A stretch of 64,000 nt of DNA from the NCBI GenBank assembly GCA_911728455.2, contig OU452228.1:7612129-7676128 (forward strand), given 5' to 3'. The stretch is from Marthasterias glacialis. Taxonomy: Eukaryota > Echinodermata > Asteroidea > Forcipulatida > Asteriidae. Position 1 is the stretch's first letter, and the number at the start of each line of letters is the position of its first letter. A program made the position numbers and the translations under genes. The notes below the pieces were generated by a model. The model saw nothing but the letters and a program-made list of their open reading frames with translations, was not told the origin of the DNA and ran no database searches. Of this stretch, positions 24,701 through 36,349 are shown one piece after another.

Positions 24701-27700
24701 CGAAGTCCTCACTGAGTAACACAACATCTGCCGGGCTATTTGGAAGTATGGGAGGGACTGGCGGGCTCCGAACACGGCCGGGTCGAAAGACTGCAATTCC
24801 AACCGACGCTGAGGAAACAGACATCACGGGTGTCGACTTGCAACATCTTGGAAGGGCGGTTGCTCACAACATCGACACCATGCTATTGAATTGCCAGTGG
24901 GGAGGAGGGCAAAAGTGTTCGGCTGATAATTTCACCCAAGTTTGGACGGATGTTGGCGTGTGTTATGAATTCAATGGGTTAGACGCATCAAGAAGAGGGA
25001 ATGTCTTGAGAAGCACTACAACTGGAGTAGATGGTGGGCTGTGGATGCAACTTAATGTTGAGAAGTCTGAGTACACTGAGGAAAACGATTTCGGAAGTTG
25101 TTTCAAGGTAAGCTGCCACATTTCCTCGGAGGACAGTTTCTTTACTGTAAACCCGCGGCGAAACTAGGGCGCAATTTCAGGGGAGAACAAGGGGGTGCAC
25201 CATTTTATCTAGGGGGCACCTTTGACCAATTAAAAATGTTTACTTTTCCTAAGCAAGCCCATTTTCAGCGCTCATGTTATGCCGTTTAGTATTTTTATAA
25301 GACAATCTGACATGGAGGTGAAAACAAATAGGTGGGCCTACACTGTCTGCGTGTAAATAGAACAATAGTTTACAATAAAACATTGAAATTACTCGATAAA
25401 AGCTTACAAAATGTAACATTTTACGGTAATTTTTAATCTGAAAAGTCCAGATTTAAAATGGGGGCACGGGGGGGGGGCACGGACATAAATTTGGGGGCAC
25501 GTTTACCCCCGTGCCCCCTAAGTTACGCAATTGACTGTAACAACGTTTCCCTTGACATTAATTCTAGCATGTTAACCGTGTATTACGCACCATTATGTCC
25601 GATGTACATCATTATGTCCGATGAGAAAATGTTGAACATTATGCCCTACCCATTGCGTCCGACAAACCATTTGTCCGACACAATGCGTCCGACATAATTT
25701 TTCGTCGGACATAATGGGTCGGACATAATGGTTTAAAGTTGTCGTCGGACATAATAGTCCATGTGGACATAATAGTCCATGTCAGACATACTGGGCCCAA
25801 TTTCATGGCTCTGCTTACTGCGTCATTCTGCGCTTACGAAGACCATTCGCCGTTTATGCGGTTAGCGCCGAATTTCTACGCTAGCTGTGTAGGTCTTAGC
25901 GAGGAATTCTTAGTTACGTGAACTACGCACGCGCACAAGCAAAAATTCCTTGCTAACCCGTGAAATACGCTTGAGTAAGCGCGGAATTTTCTGCTTACGT
26001 AAGCGCCGATTTTTCGCTTACGGTAAGCAGAGCCATGAAATTGGGCCCTGGTGCGTAACCCGTGTCCTTATGATTTTCTCGACATCTAAGGTCGCCATAC
26101 AACCACGAAAATATACGAGTCTGATAAGGAACCTGGCCAGAGCAGTAGCACCGGGTGATCACAGTATCGTTGTCCTCAGTAAACAATGGGTATGTAGACA
26201 TAATTGATGCCAGATCGTCACAATAAGAACTAACAATAATAACATCAAATAAAATGCACAAATAATACGAACATAAAAGAAAAAAACCCTACCAAGATAG
26301 CCCTTTGAAATCTTTGTTCATCTTGATGGTTGTTTACTGTCCAAGACCAACCGATTGAGAATTATGGACTATTCTATAATTAAAAAAGAAAGTGATAATC
26401 AAAGTAAACAGACACCGTTTCATCATCGGCTGAAATGAATGATTGCTGTATTAAACATCAACAGAGAACAAGCTTGCCGTATCCTCATGAGACCAACTGC
26501 AGCCAGGCACGTCCGCAATATTTCCAGCAGTACAATTACTCTACCAGTGCTTGTATTATAGAATGCTTAACCAATTCATCAATGGCCAAGTGCGGATGTA
26601 TAGCGCCATACATGCCAGGTAAAAGCAATCAACATCAAACAAACACAGACTCAAAAAACGACCCTGTTTTGAAGCTCAATATTTTGCTTTTTAAAAAATA
26701 TACATCCCAACATATTGCTTCCATTTGGCCAGAATATTTAGCACAAAGAATATTTATAACCAGGTAAAAAAATCAATGGAAGACATTGCCTTCAAATCTC
26801 TTAAAATTTTGCTGTTTGGAATTGCTCCTTATCCATTTTTAAGAGTTGTTTATGCAACAAAACACCTACAGTGTGTTGTAGTTAGTGAGTAGCGATTTCA
26901 AAAATGAACAAACAAACAAACAAACAAACAGCAACCAGCGGAACCCACAACACTCTACGTAAAACATACGGTCCGCCATTTTGTGGAGTCCAAAATGTGG
27001 TTCTACAAAACAGCAAAATGGACCGTGTTCTGAAACGAAAAAAACAAAAAAACAAAACAAAACAAACCCACACACTTTCAAAGGACATTTATATGAATCA
27101 TTATATTCTACTTTTAAAATATCTTTCCAACCTCATCCATTTCATAACAAATGTTTTTATAGCCCAAAAGCGCACAATCCGAAGACACCATGTTTTTAAC
27201 AGGAAATATCATCTTTCTAACAATACAGCGTCTTCAGGGTTTCCATACTGCAGTTTACTGTCGTTGGAGTGCGTTACCGACTATGTTGGTATGTACAACA
27301 TTTCTAAACTGAAATAACCAATCAATCAATTTGTTTTCAATTAAACTAATCACTACATCAGTACAAGTATGAGTTGCCGGAGAATAAGGACAGGGCGGAC
27401 CTGGTAGGTTGTACTCCTTTCTCTATGTTTGTACCGAGTAAGAAAATAAATGTGCAAATTCTGGCACACGCCCTCATGAAATCGTTCTCGAGGGATTGTC
27501 TCTGTAAAAAAAATTTTTTATGAATGGTATTAATTTGTCTTTGACAGCTACTGCGTCACCAGACTGCTATTGCAACACACCATGTTATGAGGAAGTATAT
27601 AGGTCACGAGTTAGCTATGCCCGGGCATCTTCCAGTACAATGCACACCGGAATACAACGAGCGTTGAATTGGTCAAGTGAAGAAGAAAAGTAAGTTTGTC

Positions 27701-29462
27701 AGCCATTCTAAAAGAAATACTTCAATCAAATATTCATATTCAAAGAGTGATTTAATGAACACAAAGCACTGATAAACAAAAAAGGCAAACAATAGACCGA
27801 TTGCGCGATCTACGTCACGTGACCCCTGTTGGGTTAAAAATGTAAACACACACGTAATCCTCCATAGGAAAGGGTGGTACGGTACACGATGATTAATGCA
27901 TTTTGTTTATTCGATCGAGGCTTTTCTTGCTCGAAATCTGTGAAACATATTCCAGAGTTTGTACCAAAGACCTTCAAGTGGCTGAATAAAGCCAGTAAGG
28001 ACAGTTCCAGAAAGTCTTGAAAATTGTAAAAGTACCGTATAAATGTGCACGATGTGTACAGCGCGCGACGGAACGTTAGGCCAGACGACCGCGATCACCA
28101 CACACTTTTCAACACAAAAATTTCAAAGTTTTGAAGCTGAAATCCTCCAAAGAAATTGCTTTCCAAAACTGTGTGATTCCTTTGCCTATTTGAAATTCTG
28201 CAAGGCCAAGTATTAATGCTCACTTTTCCAACGTTGTTTATCCTTTTTTACAGTGATTTAGGCCAACATTAAAAACAAAATAACAGACGGGTGGCTACAT
28301 AATAGTCGTCCGACGCCGGTAGTGCATGGCTAAAAAAAAACTCTTTTCAGAAGAATTCTGTTATATTATGAAACAGAGATGTGATTTCAATTAATTCCAT
28401 AACATAATACTTTAAATGAAGGGGCTGATTAACTAATAATATTCATCGCTTAACGAAAGTATAACCGACTGTTTTCGAACTCACTCTGTGTCACGGCCTA
28501 TCTCTTTACACGTATTTTTTCACCAGCTGTATGACGTCATACCCGATAGGGGTCACGTGACCGCATGTAAACATTGTCGCGCAATCGGTCTATACACACA
28601 ACAGTTCTAAAATCGGTTGTGCCAAAATGCTGTATATGAAAAAAATTACAAATGGAATGCACAAGAACAAGAAAAATCATAAAGAACGTGTTGAACCAAG
28701 TTCCTTTTTTTATGCAAATACGTCAAATATGGTGTCATACAATGATGAAATTGACCAAACCATTTGTTGGATAAGAAGTATATGCTACAACTAATCCAAA
28801 TATATAATATGATCTATTTTTGCAGAGAAAACTTAGTTGAGATTTCCATATACTTTGAGGATTTTCGAGAGGAGTTGATCAGCCAAAAGCAAGCTCTGGG
28901 CACTTTCACTCTTATGAGTAAGTAAAAACAAACAAACAAACATAATTATAAACATGTGTTTAATTAATTGCGACGCTTAAACCATATTTAGCATCGTATC
29001 ACTGAGCAACCTGAGTTGTTAGGATTTGATACACCCGCAGGTATAGTGTAGAAAGCCGGGGGTTTGAGTCCCATCCAAATGTGTTTCCTTCGAAAGCATA
29101 GAGTTTAGAGTGCTTTTTGACTAACCAGTGAAGCCCAACTATCAAATGTATTGCTGATCTCTGTGTAATACTTAAAAAGTGTTTAATTATGAATGATTGA
29201 AATCATTATTTTGAATAATGTTTCGAAGTATTTTGAGTATTATTTTCTAGTGAATGAAGTGCATTCTAAAAGTGAGACGGTTTTTCATCCACTTTTCTGT
29301 CAAGGTTCAATTGGTGGCGAGCTTGGTCTGTTACTTGGTGGGAGCGTCATAACTGTTTTTGAGTTCATCGACTTTTTCGTAACTGAACAGGCTTTGCGTT
29401 ACCAGTGGATGAAAAGAAAAGTCCGAGATATGGTCAAGAACAAACAAGCTCCGGTTGAATGA
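21754..29462 (+). CDS. Acid-sensing/degenerin (ASIC/ENaC-type) sodium channel subunit, 7 exons, complete
   Basis: Subunit of a trimeric, amiloride-type sodium channel of the plasma membrane. Exons 21754-22004, 24534-25107, 26091-26189, 26465-26618, 27548-27689, 28826-28917 and 29305-29462 join in frame to 489 residues. The cytoplasmic N-terminus carries the family's His-Gly gating motif (H69-G70 in NTTLHGIKYV). TM1 is about 85-105 (MIWTVLFVAIVCLV). The extracellular part shows FPKVTICN, the GVCYEFN segment, AVAPG, LPYPHETNC and the cysteine-rich CGC...CYCNTPC block. TM2 is preceded by SSIGGELGLLLGGS; GGS (449-451) matches the family's G-x-S selectivity filter. The tail ends QAPVE. The length fits ASICs (about 500). 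The gating stimulus (protons, neuropeptide or other) cannot be read from sequence. Exon 3 is short (99 nt) and begins 42 bp after a mobile element. The gene is convergent with the ACE homologue. Confidence 0.93.
24490..24533 (+). other. Splice acceptor region of channel exon 2
   Basis: The acceptor ACATTACAG precedes G-ATG-ATA-TGG. The split arginine codon CG|G joins exon 1 to exon 2, so the ATG seen here is an internal Met (residue 85), not a start. Confidence 0.8.
25590..25792. repeat. Two-sided array of a 12-bp motif (CATTATGTCCGA)
   Basis: The motif occurs about six times forward on the left half, some copies with 1-3 changes, then about five times as its complement TCGGACATAATG on the right half. 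The whole makes a degenerate palindrome inside channel intron 2. It abuts the family 1 element starting at 25793. Confidence 0.75.
25793..26048. mobile_element. MITE-like element, family 1, copy 2, next to channel exon 3
   Basis: The termini GGGCCCAATTTCATGGCTCT and its complement enclose about 256 bp rich in GCTTACG. It ends 42 bp before channel exon 3 (26091). Confidence 0.75.
27792..28592. mobile_element. TA-flanked inverted-repeat element, family 3, copy B (channel intron 5)
   Basis: The left end TAGACCGATTGCGCGA and the right end TCGCGCAATCGGTCTA are inverted repeats with TA at both outer edges, like the TA target sites of Tc1/mariner-type elements. Both subterminal regions contain GTCACGTGAC. 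The 0.8 kb interior has no transposase motif I can see. About 250 bp near the left end is absent from copy A. Confidence 0.75.
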
Positions 29463-29522
29463 CCGATCGTGATTCAACTTATACTCGACGTGTTCTACAT
29501 CAGTTCCACACGTCAGGACAGA

Positions 29523-29528
29523 TTTATT
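29523..29528 (-). terminator. Poly(A) signal for the ACE homologue
   Basis: AATAAA on the minus strand, about 210 nt past the ACE stop codon. It lies between the ACE and channel stop codons. Confidence 0.55.
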
Positions 29529-29552
29529 ACACAAGGCAAATCTACTGATTAT

Positions 29553-29558
29553 AATAAA
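29553..29558 (+). terminator. Poly(A) signal for the ASIC/degenerin channel
   Basis: AATAAA 91 nt past the channel stop codon. It lies on the far side of the ACE signal, so the two 3' ends should overlap. Confidence 0.6.
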
Positions 29559-29734
29559 CTGGTCATATATTATGTATAAACCTTACAGGGTACAAAAATG
29601 GCTGATCACCCAATTTTATACTGACTTTTTTACTTTTGTCAGTAAACACTGTGTAGATAAAAGGTGTGTGTAAAAACGATTTCACAAGAAAACGCTTCTC
29701 TTGATTTAACTAAAAGCATATCTTAAGCTTATCT

Positions 29735-32700
29735 TTACAACTGCAAGTAGAGGTAAAGTATTGTAACAACTAGACCGGTGTATAAGCTCACAGCTGAATA
29801 CTTCTTAAAACTCCCGGAAGATGGATCTCCGTACTTCCAATCTGTTTAAATACAAACAAATAGGAATTTTTTTAAAAGGCATAAAATGAAATCATAAATC
29901 ACTTCAAAGTAATAAAATTTTTCTATTCAGAATACCGTTGATTCATAATAACTCACCTTTGGGAAGGGGAGGTATCCAACTGCTGTCCGGCCAGCCGGGC
30001 TGATCGCCGTTTTTACGGTTCTGTTCCATGATCCACTCGGTGAGAGGCCGGAAATATTCGGCGATCGGGCCTGCGTCGAAGTGTCTCTGGCCGGTCACGA
30101 CAAACATGGCTTCAGGCCAGGGTTGGCTAATACCCATCCCGAGCATCTGGCTACAGATTAGATAAAAAGTCAAAATCAGAACAATGCAAATATTCGTTTT
30201 TACAAATTGAAGCAGTTTGGATTCATTCATAAATAATTCAATGTCCAAAAAGGCAGCAGCCTTTTTATGTAACATTATACTTGCCCAAATACTTGTCCCG
30301 CTGCTGTTGAGTTGTATATATTACACTGATGCAGTGGGCCAACGTGACCAGCGTGGCGACACAGAGCCTCATGTAACTGAAACTGTACGACGTAAGCTAA
30401 AAAATATCTAAAAAGAAAAGGACCACACATGTTATGCTTGAAATGGATCACTCGAACTCACTGTGTAAATTTACCCTCCAGTTGGACATAAACATGGGAA
30501 ATAATGTACAAATCAATTATCACACTCACCTGACATAGCTCACATCAGCACTGACATGGTAAATGGAAACAGGATCAAAATTAGTCTCATCTCTTTTTAT
30601 AGGTGGAGCAATTCCTTGAAATTGATTCCTGCATAAAAATATACACAGAAATACACAATCGTTTTAACAATGTTACAAAGGCGTTTTTATGTATGAAATT
30701 ACAATGTCTTCTTCAACACCAGCCATGGCTTTTATATCTGTCAAATTTGAAGTGTATAGTTACGTTTCACTGCCCAGGTAGTTCACGGTAAACGTATCGT
30801 TCAATTTCTAATTAACTTGTATTTATTTTTTTTATATTAATATGCTTACCTTAATTCCCACCATTTTGTGTTGTATTTTTCAAGTGGTACAGAACCATTG
30901 AAGACTCCCCAGCGCCACTTGTCGACGAGGATTGCAAATGGCAAAAAGGCTATTTTGTCGAGGGCCATGCTCATGAGGAAATTTAAATCGGCTTCTGCAA
31001 AAGAGACAAATAAAATAACAAATTTAGTTTGGCATGGTTGACATAAAACCTTGAAACCACGAACATGTCACGAGGGGTTACATTGGAACAATTTAATTTA
31101 TCTACTAAGAGAATCTAACTTCTTTTTACATGCCACTTGTAGACTTGATTTATTTAGACTTGGTTTATTTATCTACTAAGAAAATCTAACTTCTTTTTAC
31201 ATGCCACTACTTGTAGACTTGATTTAAAGTCTGAGATCGCTGTTATTTGTCTGTATCAGTCCCACAAAACGCAAAACAGCCCCCGGCACATGGGCAATCA
31301 CACGCTCTACCCCACAAGAGGGCGCTATTTTGGGCACTACTGCATTGCCTCTCAGGATCACAGGAACTAACTCTAGTGTAGGTGGTGTGGGTGGTTGTGC
31401 TGGTGGGATGGTAGTAGTTGAGATGTTGAAATGAAACAATTAGCCTTCATATTAATTATCAATTAAGCCATTATTAAGTAAATAAAGTTATTACTACGAC
31501 ATTTATCAGCTTTTCTCACCCTTGTCTTCTTTTAACTCATCGATGAGACCAATTCTATAGAGATTATTCGGAGAGAAGGCAGACATAGCCACAGTATCCC
31601 CGATTGCCTCACCGAATGCTGGACAAGCCGATAGACGGTACACGATGGGCTGATCACGGTACTGGAGAAAATACTGTACATGACCCAGCTCGTGGTGTGC
31701 GGTAATGAAGTCAGCCATGTTTACGTCACCACACATGCTCACCCTGCAAACGCCCGGGGAAAAAACACGGATGTTTATAATACAGATATATCTGAATCAA
31801 CTGATGGGTATATAAATTCACAAGTATACCACTCATAAGCCCACGTACTATTAGGAATACATCCAAAATATAAGTTCTGTTCTTTAGGAGTAATAGAACC
31901 CCACATTGTCTTGTTAATAAAATGTCGATCCCCAAACGGTGTATAACATGACAAAAATACACATTTTTAATTTTTTAAAAACTTGATTAGAAAGCAAATC
32001 TTACCGAAAATCACGTTTATTGTAGAACTCCCAAGCCATTGCATGACACACGACCTTCCTTCCATCATCGGGGCTTGTCAAACGAGATTTATTATAGAAT
32101 TGTTCAGGAACAGGTAGGAGACCCATCGACGTGTAGAACTCGTTCGCAACTTCAAACATACGACTCACAGTGTAATTCTGGAAATGATTAATAATAGAAG
32201 CAGGTATATCAAAATAAGTACAAGTGAACAATCTCCATGTCCCCCCTAAACATCCGATCTGGGTATTAGGTGATTCAAGTGCTTTACATACATGAGCAGT
32301 AATTGTTTGATTGATTGAGGTTTTACTAAGTGACATACTTAAAAATCTACTACATCCTTTTTCGCGGAATTGCCACCTTATTTACCCTAGAGGAACATGA
32401 ACATTATAACTATTGCGAGTCTGAGGAGATATATCTATCCGAAGTCACCCGGCCCGAAATCACCTCGGTCCCAAGTCATTGATTCTTAAACCCGTGGTGC
32501 ACTAAATAAGTCTCAGAGAGCGATGAATTTTGCAAGAAGGATTTTAGCTAAGGGCTATCAACCTGACTTCAGTCCATTGCTCATGGTGGGTATGTACATT
32601 CCAAACGTAATGTATAAAAATATTATGTACAAAAAAAGCTCACAAAGCATAATAAGCATAACATGACATTGTTAAAAAACAATGTACTTGAACCTGTCCA

Positions 32701-35700
32701 TAATTGTATTAAACATGCGACATTTACCAAACGCTTACATGTAAATGAAAATGCCAAGCTAGTACGTGTTGTTATTCGGTAAACAGTGAGGCTACAATTC
32801 CTACAGGTACAACCACAGCCAACTGTGCTCCAGTGGTTTCCAAATAAGAAATTCAATTTGTATCACTCATAACGTTTTTTGATGAGGGATAAAACAGTCA
32901 CGCTGAAACTTTAATCAACAGGGGGCGCTATACAACGTGACTGTGGAGAAAACAAGCTCAAAAAGAAAGGATTTTCCCAGGTACGGCTGATAAAGAAAAT
33001 CGCTCACATTAATTAAAAGAAAGAAAACACCCGAAATAATGTCCAGCTAAAAAGGGTAACCGTTCACAAAGAATACGTGCCAAAATGGCCAAAAGATTAT
33101 GATCTTACATAACAATTATATGTTGGTCAAAAATAATAGGCCTATTCATAAACAATCTCTTTTCTTGCCTTCCAATCAATGTACCGAAGCCGAGGCTGGA
33201 CGGAAAAGGTCTTACCCGGTTTTAAGGCATTAGTATAGTAGGGTAACAATAAATCCACTGTTAATACTGGATGGTCCTACCTGAGCACGAAGAGCCGGTG
33301 TGATGTCTGTTGCCTGTTTCTCAGGGTAGGGCTTTGCAATGTCTATGAGACTGGACCACTTGCTACTCCACATATGCCCTGATTGAAAAGGAAAAAAAAA
33401 GTAATATTCAAAGAACATTGTTTGATCAATAAGTCAGAACGATTTTTTTTCAGAGGGAGTTTTCCTTAATTAGAGACTGGTGTCTTACCGAGTAGGTGTG
33501 CTGGTATTGGGCCGCGGAGATTAATGAATTCCGGACCGTATGTCTGGTACAATTTTCGGCGAATGTAGGCATGTAGGTTTGTGTACAAGGGTTGCAACTG
33601 CTCATAGATGTTATCCACCTGAGATTCGAGATCATCAACCTCGTACCATGATCGCCACATCGCTCCCTTGTCAGGTTGGTCTAAATGAAAGAAATAAATC
33701 AAAAGTAGTGCTGGAATAATCATTAATCCATGCTATGAACAGAATATCAACCTTATACTTTGTAGCTTGTCTGAATAATGAACAACATCCGACAAAACAT
33801 GTCCATCATTCTTCCGCTTATAAAATTTTAAATCAATTCTAATCTTTCTTAAGTTGCTCTGTTTAAGTGCTTTTCTGTACGGTTCTTTAACGAACTGGAT
33901 TTGTTTTTCAACTTAAAGCGAAAGTGAGATAATTATATATCCACATGGTATACCAATACACGGAACTGATTAGTCATGCCATCAGTCTGAAAACTCCTGG
34001 GTTTCACGAATACCTAGATTCACTAAATCACTAAGCTCCCAAGAACACGAATATCACATTCAAAGAAACAGGTCTTTACCGTTGTCATGTGCAGCCAGAT
34101 TGCTGAGCTGGACATATCGCTGGAAGATCGGCTGAGCACCTTTCCCCGTGGCTTCTCGCCAGCTTACCCACAGATAAAGGAGCTCTGTGTAATCTCGACT
34201 ATCTGCCATTAAATTCTCGGCATCTGTTCGAAAAATATACAGTTATTATACTCCTGTAATTATGAGTGGTAATCTCGACCACACTATGGATTCCTAAATG
34301 CACTTGATCGTTGCAATAGTTTGTTTTTTGACCCGTGAAACATCTGGGGAAATAGAGAGACGTGGTGTTGGGGGGTAGTAAATGAGAGCATGCACAGCAC
34401 GGTGCCTTGTCAATGCACTTTATACATGTATTATAATGATTAACCTATATACATATATTACATATGAAATTAACAGCAAGGACTGTATAATAACAGGTGT
34501 TTAAATAATGGTTAATGCCACTTCTCTCAATCATTTCACTGTTATTATGTATCAAACCAATAAACAAATACTTGATCTATTATGTGTCAGTGGGTAGATT
34601 TTTTTTCTGGCTTTGATTAAAAAATAAATAAATAAAATAAAATCATCTTACCTGGCACAAAAGGCATACATGCTTCGGCCGAGGTCTCGTGTGATCTGCA
34701 TGATTTAGCTTCAGAATATCTCGACTTCATTTGACTCTTAATACTTTTCAGCTGGAATTATACATGAGATGTGTGGATGTCGTTAACACTTAATGTCGTT
34801 TTGCATTATTTATTCATTAAGATTATTATTATTTTTCTAGAACTTTTCCCTACCATATAAGTAAACTGTGAGTCAGTATAAACTGTGAATATCAAACTTT
34901 AAATTATTTATGGTGTTATACTGTTGAATTTTATAAACGTTAAAAGCCTTTGCTCATTAGCTCTGAATACTATTTCGGACTTTTTGAAAAAAATAATGTA
35001 ACAATAACAATCATTTCGGTAAAGGAATTAACATTTCAAATTAAAACTCATGAATATTATTTCTAGTGACCATGGCATTGTACCTCTTGTAAATTCGTTT
35101 TATTCCTGAATGCATTCTCGCCGACATTGACAATGATTTTACTGAGTTGACGTTTTATTTCAGGCGGGAAGTTTGTGAAGTTAAACCTCGACGCGTTTTC
35201 CCTTGCTTGCTTACTGAATTCCGAATACAGGAGTCGAGCTTCAATCTGTAAAGAAAATGTCATTAAAAGAGAGCGAGAGAGAGAGAGAGGGCAAGAGAGA
35301 TCTTTGAGGCGCCCTGGGTCAGTTTTGGGTTGCGTGACATGGACTCCGAGTCAACCTGACCGGAATCTGGTATGTGTGCGTTTTGGTTATCTTAATCATG
35401 TTGAACCATCGCAAGAGACGCCTGTAAAATTAAACATCAACTGATAGGCGTATATAAATTGCGAATAATGATGTTAAAAGCAACGTGTCTCATGGTGTGT
35501 AATTCTACTAGGTCTTCAAAGCTTAGCGTCACCTTGACATTTCAATATGTCAACTGCCATATCGCGAATCGAATTTGGCCTAATTCATTCGGACGGACTG
35601 ACTAACTCTAGACCTATCTGTGATAATGATTAATGGAGTGTGTCATCACCAACTGTGCCCGTTTTCACGTGCAAGCAAATACCATCTTAGATATCAAGAC

Positions 35701-36349
35701 AAATCAATAGAGACTTGGATAGACCTACTTTATAAATAGCATCACATGTTCCTCCTTGTGGGGAGCGTGATTTTACAATTTTATGTTCCTTAACCCTGCG
35801 GGATGAATCCTCTGGTGGTTAAACAAAATTGTCCCATGTCATGACGTAGAACGTGTGCGGATATGGGGCCTAGTCATGGGGACACTGGGTTTTGCTTGAC
35901 GCTAGACCGCTGAAGTGACCTGGGTTTGAAAATAGATCAAGGACAAAATGGTTTGCTCATTGCTTTGAAAAACGTTGGTCACAATATGATACAAACTTTA
36001 AACCAATCAGCCCGCGGTTTGTCCTCGGTTAATCTACTATAGGCCTATACATGGAACTTATGGGGACACCTACTTAACAAATTTAAACAAATGTTGTGAA
36101 ACATTAAAATACAAAAATTCCTACCATTTCACTGCGTGTAGACTCTGTGATGTTGTAGTTGAAATTCCACATCTTCTGTACAACTCCTGGCCAAGTCTGG
36201 GCTGCCAGATTGTTATAATATTCCAAAAACCTCTGCGCTTCATCTATGTTCCCGCTCAACTCCTGAGAAATTGCGACATTGACAAGCGAATCCTTCAAAG
36301 ACATGAATAGTACCAGCAAAGATACCCCTCCCCTCCACCGAGACAACAT
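29735..36349 (-). CDS. ACE: Angiotensin-converting-enzyme family zinc dipeptidyl carboxypeptidase (single domain, membrane-anchored), 13 exons, complete
   Basis: M2-family zinc metallopeptidase expected at the cell surface. Exons in transcript order: 36349-36125, 35245-35084, 34751-34652, 34223-34080, 33680-33489, 33378-33281, 32177-32005, 31743-31520, 30994-30850, 30628-30530, 30407-30281, 30146-29957, 29841-29735. They join in frame to 661 residues. A signal peptide covers about 1-28 (start ATG at 36349). The zinc site is H382-E-L-G-H386 with third ligand E410, the spacing of human ACE. H352, A353, H512, Y519, R521 and Y522 match active-site and chloride-site residues of human testis ACE at a constant offset of one. 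Departures: Ile510 where ACE has a substrate-carboxylate Lys511, Ser280 where ACE has Gln281, and Gly409 in place of His before the zinc Glu. There is one catalytic domain, as in testis ACE, ACE2 and insect forms. A hydrophobic C-terminus (643-661) ends the protein without a cytoplasmic tail. A tandem duplication lies in the intron between exons 8 and 9. Confidence 0.96.
31097..31226. repeat. Tandem duplication of about 58 bp in ACE intron 8
   Basis: Both halves start TTTATCTACTAAGA and end TTGTAGACTTGATTTA. The second half has three extra bases and one substitution. A short spacer lies between them. Confidence 0.8.
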
